Shown here piece after piece: positions 32,390 to 40,361 of a DNA stretch of 57,322 bases. Both the position numbers and the translations under genes were made by a program. The stretch lies in contig CAMBFD010000006.1 in assembly GCA_945865625.1 (NCBI GenBank), forward strand, positions 1 to 57,322, written 5' to 3'. Under the pieces are notes generated by a model, which was given only the letters and a program-made list of their open reading frames with translations, was not told where the DNA came from and did not search any database. The DNA comes from Chitinophaga pinensis (GTDB taxonomy: Bacteria; Bacteroidota; Bacteroidia; NS11-12g; UBA955). Positions within the stretch are counted from its first letter, which is position 1. Each line of letters starts with the position of its first letter.

Positions 32390-33685
32390 ATGATATTGAA
32401 AAAAACCTTTTTATTTTGTGCTACCGCTTTAGGCTTAGGGCTTGCTTTCGGACAAGCGCCTATTAATCCAGTTAATGACTTCAACAACATTAATAGAATT
32501 GATAGTATGACTCAAGAACTCTTAAGTTCAATTCCAAGTCATACACCAGTTTCTAAATCCCCGATATCTTATTTTAGTCGTGCTCGCTTTGAAGCCGATG
32601 TGAAAATGATGGGTACAACCATTCCAATGGATTATCATTCTATGGTTGAACAACAAATTCGCTCTCTTCTTGGATATGGTCAAAACTATTTCAACATGAT
32701 ACACGAAAGAATGAATCTCTACTTTCCAATTTTTGAAGAAATATTAGACAGGAATTCTTTACCCGTTGAATTAAAATACGTTTCAGTCATTGAATCTAAT
32801 TTAAATCCTAATGCCGTTTCATGGTGCGGCGCAACTGGTCTATGGCAATTTATGCCTTACACTGGTAAATCAATGGGAATGAAAATCAATTACAATCTCG
32901 ACGAGAGAAAAAGCATTCTCATGAGCACTCAAAAAGCAAGTGAATATTTTAAAAATTCATATTTCTTATTCGATGATTGGTTGATGAGTATTGCTTCCTA
33001 CAACTGTGGACCAGGAAATGTAAATAAAGCCATTCGAAGAGCCGGTGGAGGTAAGAAATCATTTTGGCAAATATTACCATATTTACCAAAAGAAACTCAA
33101 GCTTATGTTCCGAAATTTATTGCAATGGCTTACGTATTGAACTTCACTGAACATGCTTACAATGAAACTCACAATGGTTCTAGTTCAATTTTAGTGCCAA
33201 CAAAAATTGATACCACTTTACATTTGGGCAGAGTTTGTACTTTTTTAGGACAAGATCAAGACGAAATCATGCATTGCAACAGAGATTTACTAACTCAGAA
33301 TACTGGTGTAGCTACGAACAATACTGTTCTCATGCCTTATAGAGCGAGTATGAATTTTATTGACAATTTAGATAGCGCAACTGAATATGCGGCAATTGAT
33401 TACCCAACTAATAATTACTCTCAATACGATAATGTTACTCCAAATTCACACAGAAGACTTAAGCGTAAGGGCTCAAAAGCAAAAGCAGGTCTAAGGTCAA
33501 GCGCTCGTTCATCTCATCAAGTTGTGCGTAAAGGACAAACTTTGAGTTCAATTGCCAGAGAAAATGGAGTGAGTGTAAATCAAATTAAAGAGTGGAACAA
33601 CTTGAACTCGAATTCAATTAGTTCTGGAACTAAATTGAAAGTCCACAAAGGCAAGAAATATCGCCACAGGAAAAACTACAGATAA
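32390..33685 (+). CDS. LysM-containing lytic transglycosylase (MltD-like)
   Basis: Periplasmic murein lytic transglycosylase of 431 residues with a signal peptide (FLFCATALGLGLAFG-Q). The SLT domain (about 115-250) has the catalytic glutamate in VIESNLNPNAVSWCGATGLWQFMP, then SIASYNCGPGNVNKAIRRAGG and the LPKETQAYVPKFIAMAYV segment. One LysM domain (VVRKGQTLSSIARENGVSVNQIKEWNNL) sits near the C-terminus and ends in a very basic tail. It cleaves peptidoglycan glycan strands to 1,6-anhydro products. The lipoprotein gene follows 15 bases later. Confidence 0.94.
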   Translation: MILKKTFLFCATALGLGLAFGQAPINPVNDFNNINRIDSMTQELLSSIPSHTPVSKSPISYFSRARFEADVKMMGTTIPMDYHSMVEQQIRSLLGYGQNYFNMIHERMNLYFPIFEEILDRNSLPVELKYVSVIESNLNPNAVSWCGATGLWQFMPYTGKSMGMKINYNLDERKSILMSTQKASEYFKNSYFLFDDWLMSIASYNCGPGNVNKAIRRAGGGKKSFWQILPYLPKETQAYVPKFIAMAYVLNFTEHAYNETHNGSSSILVPTKIDTTLHLGRVCTFLGQDQDEIMHCNRDLLTQNTGVATNNTVLMPYRASMNFIDNLDSATEYAAIDYPTNNYSQYDNVTPNSHRRLKRKGSKAKAGLRSSARSSHQVVRKGQTLSSIARENGVSVNQIKEWNNLNSNSISSGTKLKVHKGKKYRHRKNYR

Positions 33686-33700
33686 TGTAATTGCAACATC

Positions 33701-34843
33701 ATGAGTTCTCCATTATCCAAAATCAAATCATTCTACCCTTTCCTCTTTATTTTTGTACTCGCTTTTGGGGGATGTAAACCAAAACAAGAAAAACTAGAAA
33801 CGCTCGAAACAGATGTTTCCTCAGTTGCCATTATTGGCAATGAAATTTACGGTGAAGGACTTATTGATGTCTTTACCAATAAAAACGATACGAGTAATGT
33901 TTGCAAGCATCTTCCTTTGGAAATGTCTATAACTGGTTACGAATCAATTTTCAACTATATCATCATCAATTCAAAAGAAGAACATGCAATGGCAAAATCC
34001 AATCGCATTGTGGTCCTTTTTGATGAAATTTCAAACAATTTAGAATCAGATATTAACTCAGATCCAATAAAAAAAGGAGATGTTAAGTTTCAAAACACTA
34101 AAATTGGTGTGTATAGCATTTACAAAGACATTTGGGCAATAAGTCAATGCGTTGTTAAAGTTGAACTTAATGAAAATTTGCTCGCAACGATCAAAGGTTC
34201 AACAAACTCAGATCCACTGAGAGGTTCAAATTTGATTCAAATTTCTTCAGGCATTCAACAAATTGTACAGGAGTGCCATCAATTGCTTCAATTGAAAGGC
34301 AGCATTGGTTATTATGATGCAAATTCACCAGAACTCAAATATTCTGACAGTGTAATGAAATTGTTGAGTTCTAACTATGGATTTAATTTCTTTGTTCCGA
34401 ATTCTTTTAGAATTGTTCAGGCCGATTCAACTTTTGTTTGGCTTCTCAATATCAAAAGCGCAGGTGGATATGAAGCCATCATGGTGAATATCAATCAAAC
34501 GCCAATAGATGTTTCAAACCTAAGATCCCTCATTGAAAACAGAAACCTATTTACTTCTAAGTACCTTCACAACGATGAAGGCACGAAGATTGTAGTGAGC
34601 GAAAGTGGTGCATACAATCCATTTTTAGGAAAACCAGGGCTCGCAAACAAACAACCTTACAATTTGTTATATGGATGGTTTACAGAATTCGGAACTTACA
34701 GAAGAGGTCCTTTTGGCCGTTATATCTTTAACAATGGAAAAAAACAAGTGGCCATCGATTGGTTTGCTGGAGGTGCTGAACGATACAATTCAATCAAATC
34801 ACATTTGGATTTAATTTCGCAATCTTTCAAATTTACCCGATGA
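33701..34843 (+). CDS. Lipoprotein, DUF4837-like
   Basis: 380 residues. The N-terminal signal ends in a lipobox (AFGGC, about Cys25), so it is a lipid-anchored envelope protein. Later segments, including DIWAISQCVVKV and LYGWFTEFGTYRRGPFGRYIFNNGKKQVAIDWFAGG, resemble the layout of Bacteroidota DUF4837 lipoproteins (a tandem of two similar halves, no known function). Identification as DUF4837 is from overall pattern only. It lies between the transglycosylase and purN and overlaps the purN ATG by four bases. Confidence 0.6.
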   Translation: MSSPLSKIKSFYPFLFIFVLAFGGCKPKQEKLETLETDVSSVAIIGNEIYGEGLIDVFTNKNDTSNVCKHLPLEMSITGYESIFNYIIINSKEEHAMAKSNRIVVLFDEISNNLESDINSDPIKKGDVKFQNTKIGVYSIYKDIWAISQCVVKVELNENLLATIKGSTNSDPLRGSNLIQISSGIQQIVQECHQLLQLKGSIGYYDANSPELKYSDSVMKLLSSNYGFNFFVPNSFRIVQADSTFVWLLNIKSAGGYEAIMVNINQTPIDVSNLRSLIENRNLFTSKYLHNDEGTKIVVSESGAYNPFLGKPGLANKQPYNLLYGWFTEFGTYRRGPFGRYIFNNGKKQVAIDWFAGGAERYNSIKSHLDLISQSFKFTR

Positions 34844-35400
34844 AAAAGATTGTGATTTTTGCTTCCGGAAGTGGAAGCAATGCAGAAAACATCTACCATC
34901 AACTTCATTCCACGGTTGAAATACAATGTATATTTTGCAACAACTCAAAAGCTGGTGTGATTGAGAGGGCTGAACGATTGAATATTCCGCTTGTAATCTT
35001 CAATAGAAGTGAATGGACTGATTCACAAACAATTGAGAATCAAATTTCCGAATTAAATCCCGATTTAATTGTGTTGGCTGGATTTTTATGGAAAGTTCCA
35101 GAATCATTCGTGGCGCGTTTCCCTCAGAAAATCATTAACATACACCCTGCCTTGCTCCCAAATTATGGAGGAAAAGGAATGTATGGCCAACATGTGCACG
35201 AAGCGGTTATTGCTGCTAAAGAACCAAAATCAGGCATTACAATCCATTATGTGAATGAACATTACGACGAAGGTGAGTATATTTTAAAAGCCGAATGCGA
35301 ATTAACTTCGCTCGATACTCCTGACACCTTGGCGCAAAAAATTCACGAATTAGAATTTCAATATTTCCCATTAACCATTCAAAAATTATTAACCGCCTAA
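34840..35400 (+). CDS. purN: Phosphoribosylglycinamide formyltransferase
   Basis: GAR transformylase (10-formyl-THF-dependent) of purine synthesis, 186 residues. The N-terminal P-loop-like FASGSGSNAENI binds GAR phosphate. The catalytic Asn-His-Asp set is seen in INIHPALLPNYGGKGMYG and HYVNEHYDEGEYI. Length and order are typical. The start overlaps the preceding lipoprotein stop by four bases, and a two-base gap leads to the PLP enzyme, so these genes are likely co-transcribed. Confidence 0.96.
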   Translation: MKKIVIFASGSGSNAENIYHQLHSTVEIQCIFCNNSKAGVIERAERLNIPLVIFNRSEWTDSQTIENQISELNPDLIVLAGFLWKVPESFVARFPQKIINIHPALLPNYGGKGMYGQHVHEAVIAAKEPKSGITIHYVNEHYDEGEYILKAECELTSLDTPDTLAQKIHELEFQYFPLTIQKLLTA

Positions 35401-35402
35401 TT

Positions 35403-36557
35403 ATGCGATACAAAAATATTGAAACCAACGTTTTGCATGCTGGTATTGAACCAGATCCAACAACTGGAGCCATTATGACTCCTATTTTCCAAACAAGTAC
35501 TTATGTTCAAGCTGCTCCTGGAGATCATAAAGGATATGAATATGCGAGAACGCAAAATCCCACACGCAAAGTACTTCAAAACAATCTTGCCGCTTTAGAA
35601 GGCATGAATTATGGCATGTGCTTTAGCACCGGAATGGGTGCCGTTGATGCTTGTATCAAATTATTGAGCCCCGGCGATGAAGTGGTTTCTACAAACGATT
35701 TATACGGCGGATCTTACCGCATTTTTACCAAGATTTTCGCAAATTATGGCATCGTTTTCAAGTTTGTCGATATGTCTGACATCGAAGCTGTGAAAGCTGC
35801 GGTGAATGAAAAAACCAAAATGGTTTGGGTTGAAACCCCTACCAATCCTTTGTTGAGAATCATTGACATTGAAGTAATGTGCCAAATTGGTCATTCAGTT
35901 GGTGCAATTGTGGTGGTTGACAATACCTTCTCATCTCCATACTTACAAAATCCTTCAAATTTTGGTGCCGATATTGTGATGCATTCAGCTACAAAATACA
36001 TCAATGGTCATAGCGACGTTGTGATGGGTGTATTGTGCATTAACGACACGGAGCTCAACGAAAAATTGGCATTTATACAGAATTCATGCGGTGCAACGCC
36101 TGGTCCTCAAGATTGTTTCTTGGTACTTCGTGGCATTAAAACCTTACACATTCGCATGCAACGCCATTGCGAAAATGGAAAAGTTGCGGCAAATTATCTT
36201 GCAAACCATCCTAAAGTTGGTGAAGTATACTGGCCTGGTTTTGTGTCGCACAAAAATCACGAAGTTGCTAAAAAACAAATGAAAGATTTTGGAGGGATGA
36301 TTTCTTTCACTCTAAAATCAGACGCCATTGAAAGTGCATTGACTTTCTTGAAATCAACAACAGTCTTTTCGTTGGCTGAGAGTTTGGGAGGTGTTGAAAG
36401 TTTGGTAGGACATCCTGCAACCATGACGCATGCAAGTATTCCGAAGGCTGAACGCGAAGCGAATGGTTTGAAAGACAGTTTGATTCGTTTGAGTGTTGGC
36501 ATTGAACATATCGACGATATCATTGCCGATTTGGAAGCTGCCTTGGCAAAAGTTTAA
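35403..36557 (+). CDS. Cys/Met metabolism PLP-dependent enzyme (cystathionine gamma-synthase/lyase type)
   Basis: Gamma-family PLP enzyme of 384 residues acting in transsulfuration or methionine synthesis. Blocks visible are PIFQTSTYVQAAPG, YEYARTQNPTRKVLQNNLAALEG (phosphate-binding Tyr/Arg), ETPTNPLLRIIDI, VVDNTFSSPYLQNP and the PLP lysine in HSATKYINGHSDVVMG. ESLGGVESLVGHPATMTHAS and LIRLSVGIEHIDDIIADLEAAL close the protein. It could be MetB (synthase) or a cystathionine gamma-lyase; sequence by eye does not separate them. A strong terminator follows. Confidence 0.92.
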   Translation: MRYKNIETNVLHAGIEPDPTTGAIMTPIFQTSTYVQAAPGDHKGYEYARTQNPTRKVLQNNLAALEGMNYGMCFSTGMGAVDACIKLLSPGDEVVSTNDLYGGSYRIFTKIFANYGIVFKFVDMSDIEAVKAAVNEKTKMVWVETPTNPLLRIIDIEVMCQIGHSVGAIVVVDNTFSSPYLQNPSNFGADIVMHSATKYINGHSDVVMGVLCINDTELNEKLAFIQNSCGATPGPQDCFLVLRGIKTLHIRMQRHCENGKVAANYLANHPKVGEVYWPGFVSHKNHEVAKKQMKDFGGMISFTLKSDAIESALTFLKSTTVFSLAESLGGVESLVGHPATMTHASIPKAEREANGLKDSLIRLSVGIEHIDDIIADLEAALAKV

Positions 36558-36578
36558 TCAATATATTTAACCGATATA

Positions 36579-36616
36579 AAGGCAACTGAATGACAAGAAT
36601 TCGGTTGCCTTTTTTT
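36579..36616 (+). terminator. Intrinsic terminator after the Cys/Met PLP enzyme
   Basis: GGCAACTGAAT (36581-36591) pairs with ATTCGGTTGCC (36599-36609) with one G-T pair, followed by seven T. Confidence 0.85.
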
Positions 36617-36632
36617 ATTCAACATTCAAACT

Positions 36633-37433
36633 ATGTCTGACAATATCATTGCCCCTGAAATTCAAGAATTACTTTGGGAACGAGTGAAACAATACAACCG
36701 AAGCACATTTATTGATGATGACCCAATTTCAATTCCTCATCGTTTTTTGCAAAAAAAAGATATAGAAATTTCTGCATTTTTCGCGGCAACATTGGCTTGG
36801 GGACAACGAAAGTCTATCATACAGAGCTGCAACAAGTTGATGAATATTTTCGACAATTCGCCTTATGATTTCATTGCGAATGTCACAGAATCGGAGCTCG
36901 AAAGCATGCCACATTTTGTGCATCGAACCTTCAATATTGAAGATTTGAAATTTTTCATTCGGTTTTTAAAACAGCATTATGCGATTCATGAAAGTTTGGA
37001 AACGGCCTTTTTCCCTCATGAAAACAAGGAAATTGATGCTGTAAGAAACGGATTGATTCATTTTCACAATTCATTTTTTGAGGGATATTTGGTGTGTAGA
37101 ACCAAGAAGCATGTTTCAACACCTCAGAAGAACAGTGCGTGCAAGCGATTGAACATGTTTTTAAGGTGGATGGTTAGACCAAACGACGGGGTTGATTTTG
37201 GCCTTTGGAACAACATCGATGCTAGTCAATTGATGATCCCGTTGGATGTACATGTGCAGAGAGTTGCCATTAACTTAGGCTTGATTGACTCTGAAAAGAG
37301 CAATTGGGCTACCTGTGAGCAGTTAACGGAGCAATTACGCAATCTACACCCATCAGACCCTACGATCTTCGATTACGCCTTATTTGGCTTCGGGGTTGAG
37401 GAACGGAAAATTTCGAAGGAAATTAAGCCGTAA
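36633..37433 (+). CDS. TIGR02757 family protein (DUF2400)
   Basis: 266-residue cytoplasmic protein of a family confined largely to Bacteroidota and some others. Recognisable segments are DPISIPHRFLQKKDIEISAFFAATLAWGQRKSII near the N-terminus, KRLNMFLRWMVRPNDGVDFGLW and MIPLDVHVQRVAINLGLI in the middle, and DPTIFDYALFGFGVEE at the C-terminus. The latter half resembles HhH-GPD DNA glycosylase architecture (LDVHVxR), suggesting a nucleic-acid link, but no activity is established. Preceded by a terminator, so it has its own promoter. Confidence 0.88.
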   Translation: MSDNIIAPEIQELLWERVKQYNRSTFIDDDPISIPHRFLQKKDIEISAFFAATLAWGQRKSIIQSCNKLMNIFDNSPYDFIANVTESELESMPHFVHRTFNIEDLKFFIRFLKQHYAIHESLETAFFPHENKEIDAVRNGLIHFHNSFFEGYLVCRTKKHVSTPQKNSACKRLNMFLRWMVRPNDGVDFGLWNNIDASQLMIPLDVHVQRVAINLGLIDSEKSNWATCEQLTEQLRNLHPSDPTIFDYALFGFGVEERKISKEIKP

Positions 37434-37492
37434 TTGTATCCCATTAATCGAAATTACAGGAATCTAATTTGTACGATGCAATTCTTTTGTTG

Positions 37493-37500
37493 TAACTTTG
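37493..37500 (+). promoter_or_regulatory. TAnnTTTG -7 element of thioredoxin
   Basis: TAACTTTG, 20 bases before the ATG at 37521, with TTTG 21 bases upstream (37468-37471) as a -33 element. Confidence 0.6.
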
Positions 37501-37520
37501 TGTAAAATAAAAATAAGAAT

Positions 37521-37838
37521 ATGGCAGTTAGTTTCTCAACCAGCAATTTTCAAGAAGTAGTCTTGAATTCAGATAAACCAGTTTTGGTAGATTTTTGGGC
37601 AGAATGGTGTGGTCCTTGCAAAATGATTGGTCCATTGATCGAAGAATTGGCAACAGAATATGATGGAAAAGCAGTGATCGGTAAATTAAACGTTGACGAA
37701 AATCCAGACATCGCTTCAACGTACGGAATCCGCAGCATTCCTACCCTTTTGGTCTTCAAAGGTGGTGAAATTGTTGACCGCATTGTGGGTGCTGTTCCAA
37801 AAGCAAACATTGCACAAAAAATTGATAACCAACTATAA
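37521..37838 (+). CDS. trxA: Thioredoxin
   Basis: Canonical cytoplasmic thioredoxin of 105 residues: active site WAEWCGPCKMI (Cys at about 30 and 33), the buried Asp in VLVDFWAEW, NVDENPDIASTYGIRSIPTL with cis-proline, and the C-terminal GAVPKANIAQKI helix. It reduces protein disulfides using thioredoxin reductase. It has its own promoter and terminator, so it is monocistronic and probably highly expressed. Confidence 0.97.
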   Translation: MAVSFSTSNFQEVVLNSDKPVLVDFWAEWCGPCKMIGPLIEELATEYDGKAVIGKLNVDENPDIASTYGIRSIPTLLVFKGGEIVDRIVGAVPKANIAQKIDNQL

Positions 37839-37840
37839 AG

Positions 37841-37862
37841 AAAGCCCGTTAGGGCTTTTTTT
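37841..37862 (+). terminator. Intrinsic terminator of trxA
   Basis: AAAGCCC-GTTA-GGGCTTT stem followed by T, immediately after the thioredoxin stop codon. Confidence 0.88.
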
Positions 37863-37868
37863 ATAGTT

Positions 37869-37938
37869 GAGGGTTTAGGGTTTAGTGTTTAGTGTTATTT
37901 CGATACAGTCCCTCTTTAAACGCTAAACTTTAAACATC
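37869..37938. repeat. Intergenic GTTTA-heptamer element, copy 3
   Basis: Three units GTTTAGG-GTTTAGT-GTTTAGT, a spacer flanked by GAGGG/CCCTC (37869-37873 with 37910-37914), then inverted units TAAACGC-TAAACTT-TAAACAT. CTTTAAACGCTAAAC (37914-37928) is the exact reverse complement of a 15-mer in copy 1. Confidence 0.7.
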
Positions 37939-37951
37939 AAATTTCCCCATC

Positions 37952-38857
37952 GTGTTACTCTCAGAAGTTATCCAATATAAAAACCTTCCACTCATTGCTC
38001 AAAAAGCGATGGAAGGATTTATTACGGGGCTTCACAACAGTCCGTTTCATGGATTTTCTGTGGAGTTTTCTGAACATAGGTCCTACAATGTTGGGGAAAG
38101 TGTCAGGAATTTGGATTGGAAATTGTTGGCAAAAACCGATAAGAAATACATCAAACAATTCAATGAAGAAACAAATTTGAAATGTCATTTATGGGTCGAC
38201 GTTTCAAAAAGTATGCATTATCCATCACCTGCTCACGACAAATTAAAGTTTGCCATTTTAGCATCGAGCAGCATTGCCTACATCTGCACCAATCAACGTG
38301 ACGCATTTTCATTTTCATTGATGGCAGAATCTGATATCGTTTGGAAATCAGAAATGAAATCAACCCAAACACATTTCCGGAATTGCCTTGCAAATATTGA
38401 ACCTCTGTGGGAAAATCAGCCACTCTTTGTAGAAACCAAAATGGCTTCAACAGAGCTTTCGGCAACTGTAAAACGAAGAAATTTAGTTGTCATTTTCAGT
38501 GATTTATTGTGGGATGAAAATCAAAATGAACAAGAAAAAACCTTCTGGGAAACTTTATCCATTTTAAGGTTCCAAAAATGTGAAGTTTTGGTGATACAAA
38601 TTGCGCACATTCCTACTGAAATCAATTTAGATTTAGGTGAAGCGCCGGTAAAATTCGTAGATTTGGAGACCAATGAAGTTTTAAAATTACAGCCTCACGA
38701 AATCCAACAAGTCTATTCCGACCACCAAAATGAGGCACGTAAAGAATTAGAAAACAAATGCTTACAAATGGGCATTTCATACTTTTTTGCCGACATTAGC
38801 GAGCCAATTCAAGAGGTTCTTCTTGAATTTTACGTAAAACGCAGCAAGATTCTTTAG
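37952..38857 (+). CDS. DUF58 domain protein
   Basis: 301 residues from a GTG start. The N-terminal part RAMEGF-like region (LIAQKAMEGFITGLHNSPFHGFSVEFSEHRSYNVGESVRNLDWKLLAKTDKKYIKQFNEETN) is the DUF58 signature. The rest is a VWA-like fold (HLWVDVSKSMHYPS, a modified MIDAS with DxSxS, then VIFSDLLWD). Such proteins usually partner with MoxR AAA+ ATPases and membrane VWA proteins in protein maturation; no MoxR gene is adjacent here. The stop overlaps that of the convergent dihydroorotase by four bases. Confidence 0.9.
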   Translation: MLLSEVIQYKNLPLIAQKAMEGFITGLHNSPFHGFSVEFSEHRSYNVGESVRNLDWKLLAKTDKKYIKQFNEETNLKCHLWVDVSKSMHYPSPAHDKLKFAILASSSIAYICTNQRDAFSFSLMAESDIVWKSEMKSTQTHFRNCLANIEPLWENQPLFVETKMASTELSATVKRRNLVVIFSDLLWDENQNEQEKTFWETLSILRFQKCEVLVIQIAHIPTEINLDLGEAPVKFVDLETNEVLKLQPHEIQQVYSDHQNEARKELENKCLQMGISYFFADISEPIQEVLLEFYVKRSKIL

Positions 38858-40191
38858 TTTCTATCGAACATCAATCGTTGAGCATTGTGCTCCAATTCTT
38901 GATTGTTACTTAGACTCAAGGTTCCATTTACCCAAACTTTATCGATGGCATGATTGAATGTGGTGCCTTCAAGCGGCGACCATGCACATTTGTATTGAAT
39001 GGTTTCTTTATTGACAGGTGATTTTCCATTTGGATCGATGAGCACAAGATCAGCAAAATATCCCTCACGAATGAAACCACGGTTATGGATTTGGAAGCAA
39101 ATTGCTGGGGCATGACACATTTTCTCAACCATTTTTTCGATGGTTAGTCGACCCTCATGAACTTTTTGGAGCATCAACAATAATGTGTGTTGTACGAGTG
39201 GTAATCCAGCGTGACAATTTAAATAATTTTCATCAAATTTCTCTGAAATTGCATGAGGAGCGTGATCTGTGGCAATAATATCTAAGCGATCATCGAGCAA
39301 AGCTTCCCACAAAGCATCATTGTCTTTTTGCGTTTTGATGGCAGGATTGCATTTGATTTGATGTTTCAAAGTTGTATAATCTGAATCTGTAAAATGCAAA
39401 TGATGGACACAAACTTCAGAGGTAATTGATTTTTGAGCCAATGGAACAACGTTGTGGAACAAATGTGTTTCTGCGGCAGAAGTGATGTGTAAAATATGCA
39501 ATCGAGTACCATATTTATTGGCCAAATCAATGGCTAAGGATGATGAAAGGTAACATGCAATTTCATCGCGAATGATGGGATGGTTTTCTGCAGGTATTCC
39601 TTTAGGAAATTGATTTTTTGCATATTCCAATCTTTCTTTAACCCTTGTTTCACACTCACAATGCGTTGCAAGCAATGTAGGAACGCTTCTAAAAATCTCA
39701 TTGAGCACTTGGGTGTCGTCGACGAGCATATCACCCGTACTGCTTCCCATGAATATTTTAACCCCGCAGGTGGTTTTTGGATTGATCTTTTTTAATTCTT
39801 CAACGTTGGTATTTGTCCCTCCTAAGAAGAAAGAATAATTCACGGCACTATGCGTTGCTGCAATTGCCATTTTTTCTTCCAGAAGTTCAATTGTTGTTGT
39901 TTGAGGAATCACATTAGGCATTTCCATGTAGGAAGTGACCCCTCCGAAAAGAGCAGCTCGACTTTCAGTTTGTATATCAGCTTTATGTGTTAGTCCAGGC
40001 TCTCTAAAATGTACTTGATCATCGATTACTCCTGGAATTAAAATTTTACCAGATCCATCAATTTCTGTGACGTTGTAATTGAGGGAAATATTGCGATCTA
40101 TGCGCTTAACGATTTGATTTTCAATAAGTACATCGGTTACGATAGATTGACCATCATTTACAACGGTTACATTTTTGATTAAGTATGACAT
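38854..40191 (-). CDS. pyrC: Dihydroorotase
   Basis: Amidohydrolase of pyrimidine synthesis, 445 residues, converting carbamoyl-aspartate to dihydroorotate. Metal-site motifs are IDDQVHFREPGLTHKADIQTES (HxR type; the first metal His is H of VHF), LATHCECE, LHILHITSAAE and DIIATDHAPHA. It belongs to the long type-I-like class (TIGR00857) used by Bacteroidota. The start is ATG; TAATTTTA about 30 bases upstream is a one-mismatch -7 candidate. Monocistronic, convergent with the DUF58 gene. Confidence 0.95.
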   Translation of the reverse strand: MSYLIKNVTVVNDGQSIVTDVLIENQIVKRIDRNISLNYNVTEIDGSGKILIPGVIDDQVHFREPGLTHKADIQTESRAALFGGVTSYMEMPNVIPQTTTIELLEEKMAIAATHSAVNYSFFLGGTNTNVEELKKINPKTTCGVKIFMGSSTGDMLVDDTQVLNEIFRSVPTLLATHCECETRVKERLEYAKNQFPKGIPAENHPIIRDEIACYLSSSLAIDLANKYGTRLHILHITSAAETHLFHNVVPLAQKSITSEVCVHHLHFTDSDYTTLKHQIKCNPAIKTQKDNDALWEALLDDRLDIIATDHAPHAISEKFDENYLNCHAGLPLVQHTLLLMLQKVHEGRLTIEKMVEKMCHAPAICFQIHNRGFIREGYFADLVLIDPNGKSPVNKETIQYKCAWSPLEGTTFNHAIDKVWVNGTLSLSNNQELEHNAQRLMFDRN

Positions 40192-40361
40192 ATTGTATGA
40201 AATGAGACGTAAAATTACAAAAAATGATATGAAAATTCAATAAATAAATCGGTTAGTTCACTTAACATTCGTTGCAAGATTAAATTATTTGTAAGATTTT
40301 TGTAACCCCGAAGTTAATCATACATAAAATGAGCAACAGGAAGAAGCTTGAAAAATATTAA

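Noticed and set aside
37952-38857. MoxR-DUF58-VWA complex linked to the secreted VWA protein
   Set aside because: No MoxR ATPase in the window, and the VWA protein is 11 kb away and T9SS-exported; no evidence of linkage.
40192-40361. Possible RNA gene in the 170-base gap before dihydroorotase
   Set aside because: No tRNA arms, conserved loop or strong hairpin visible; AT-rich promoter region of pyrC is sufficient explanation.
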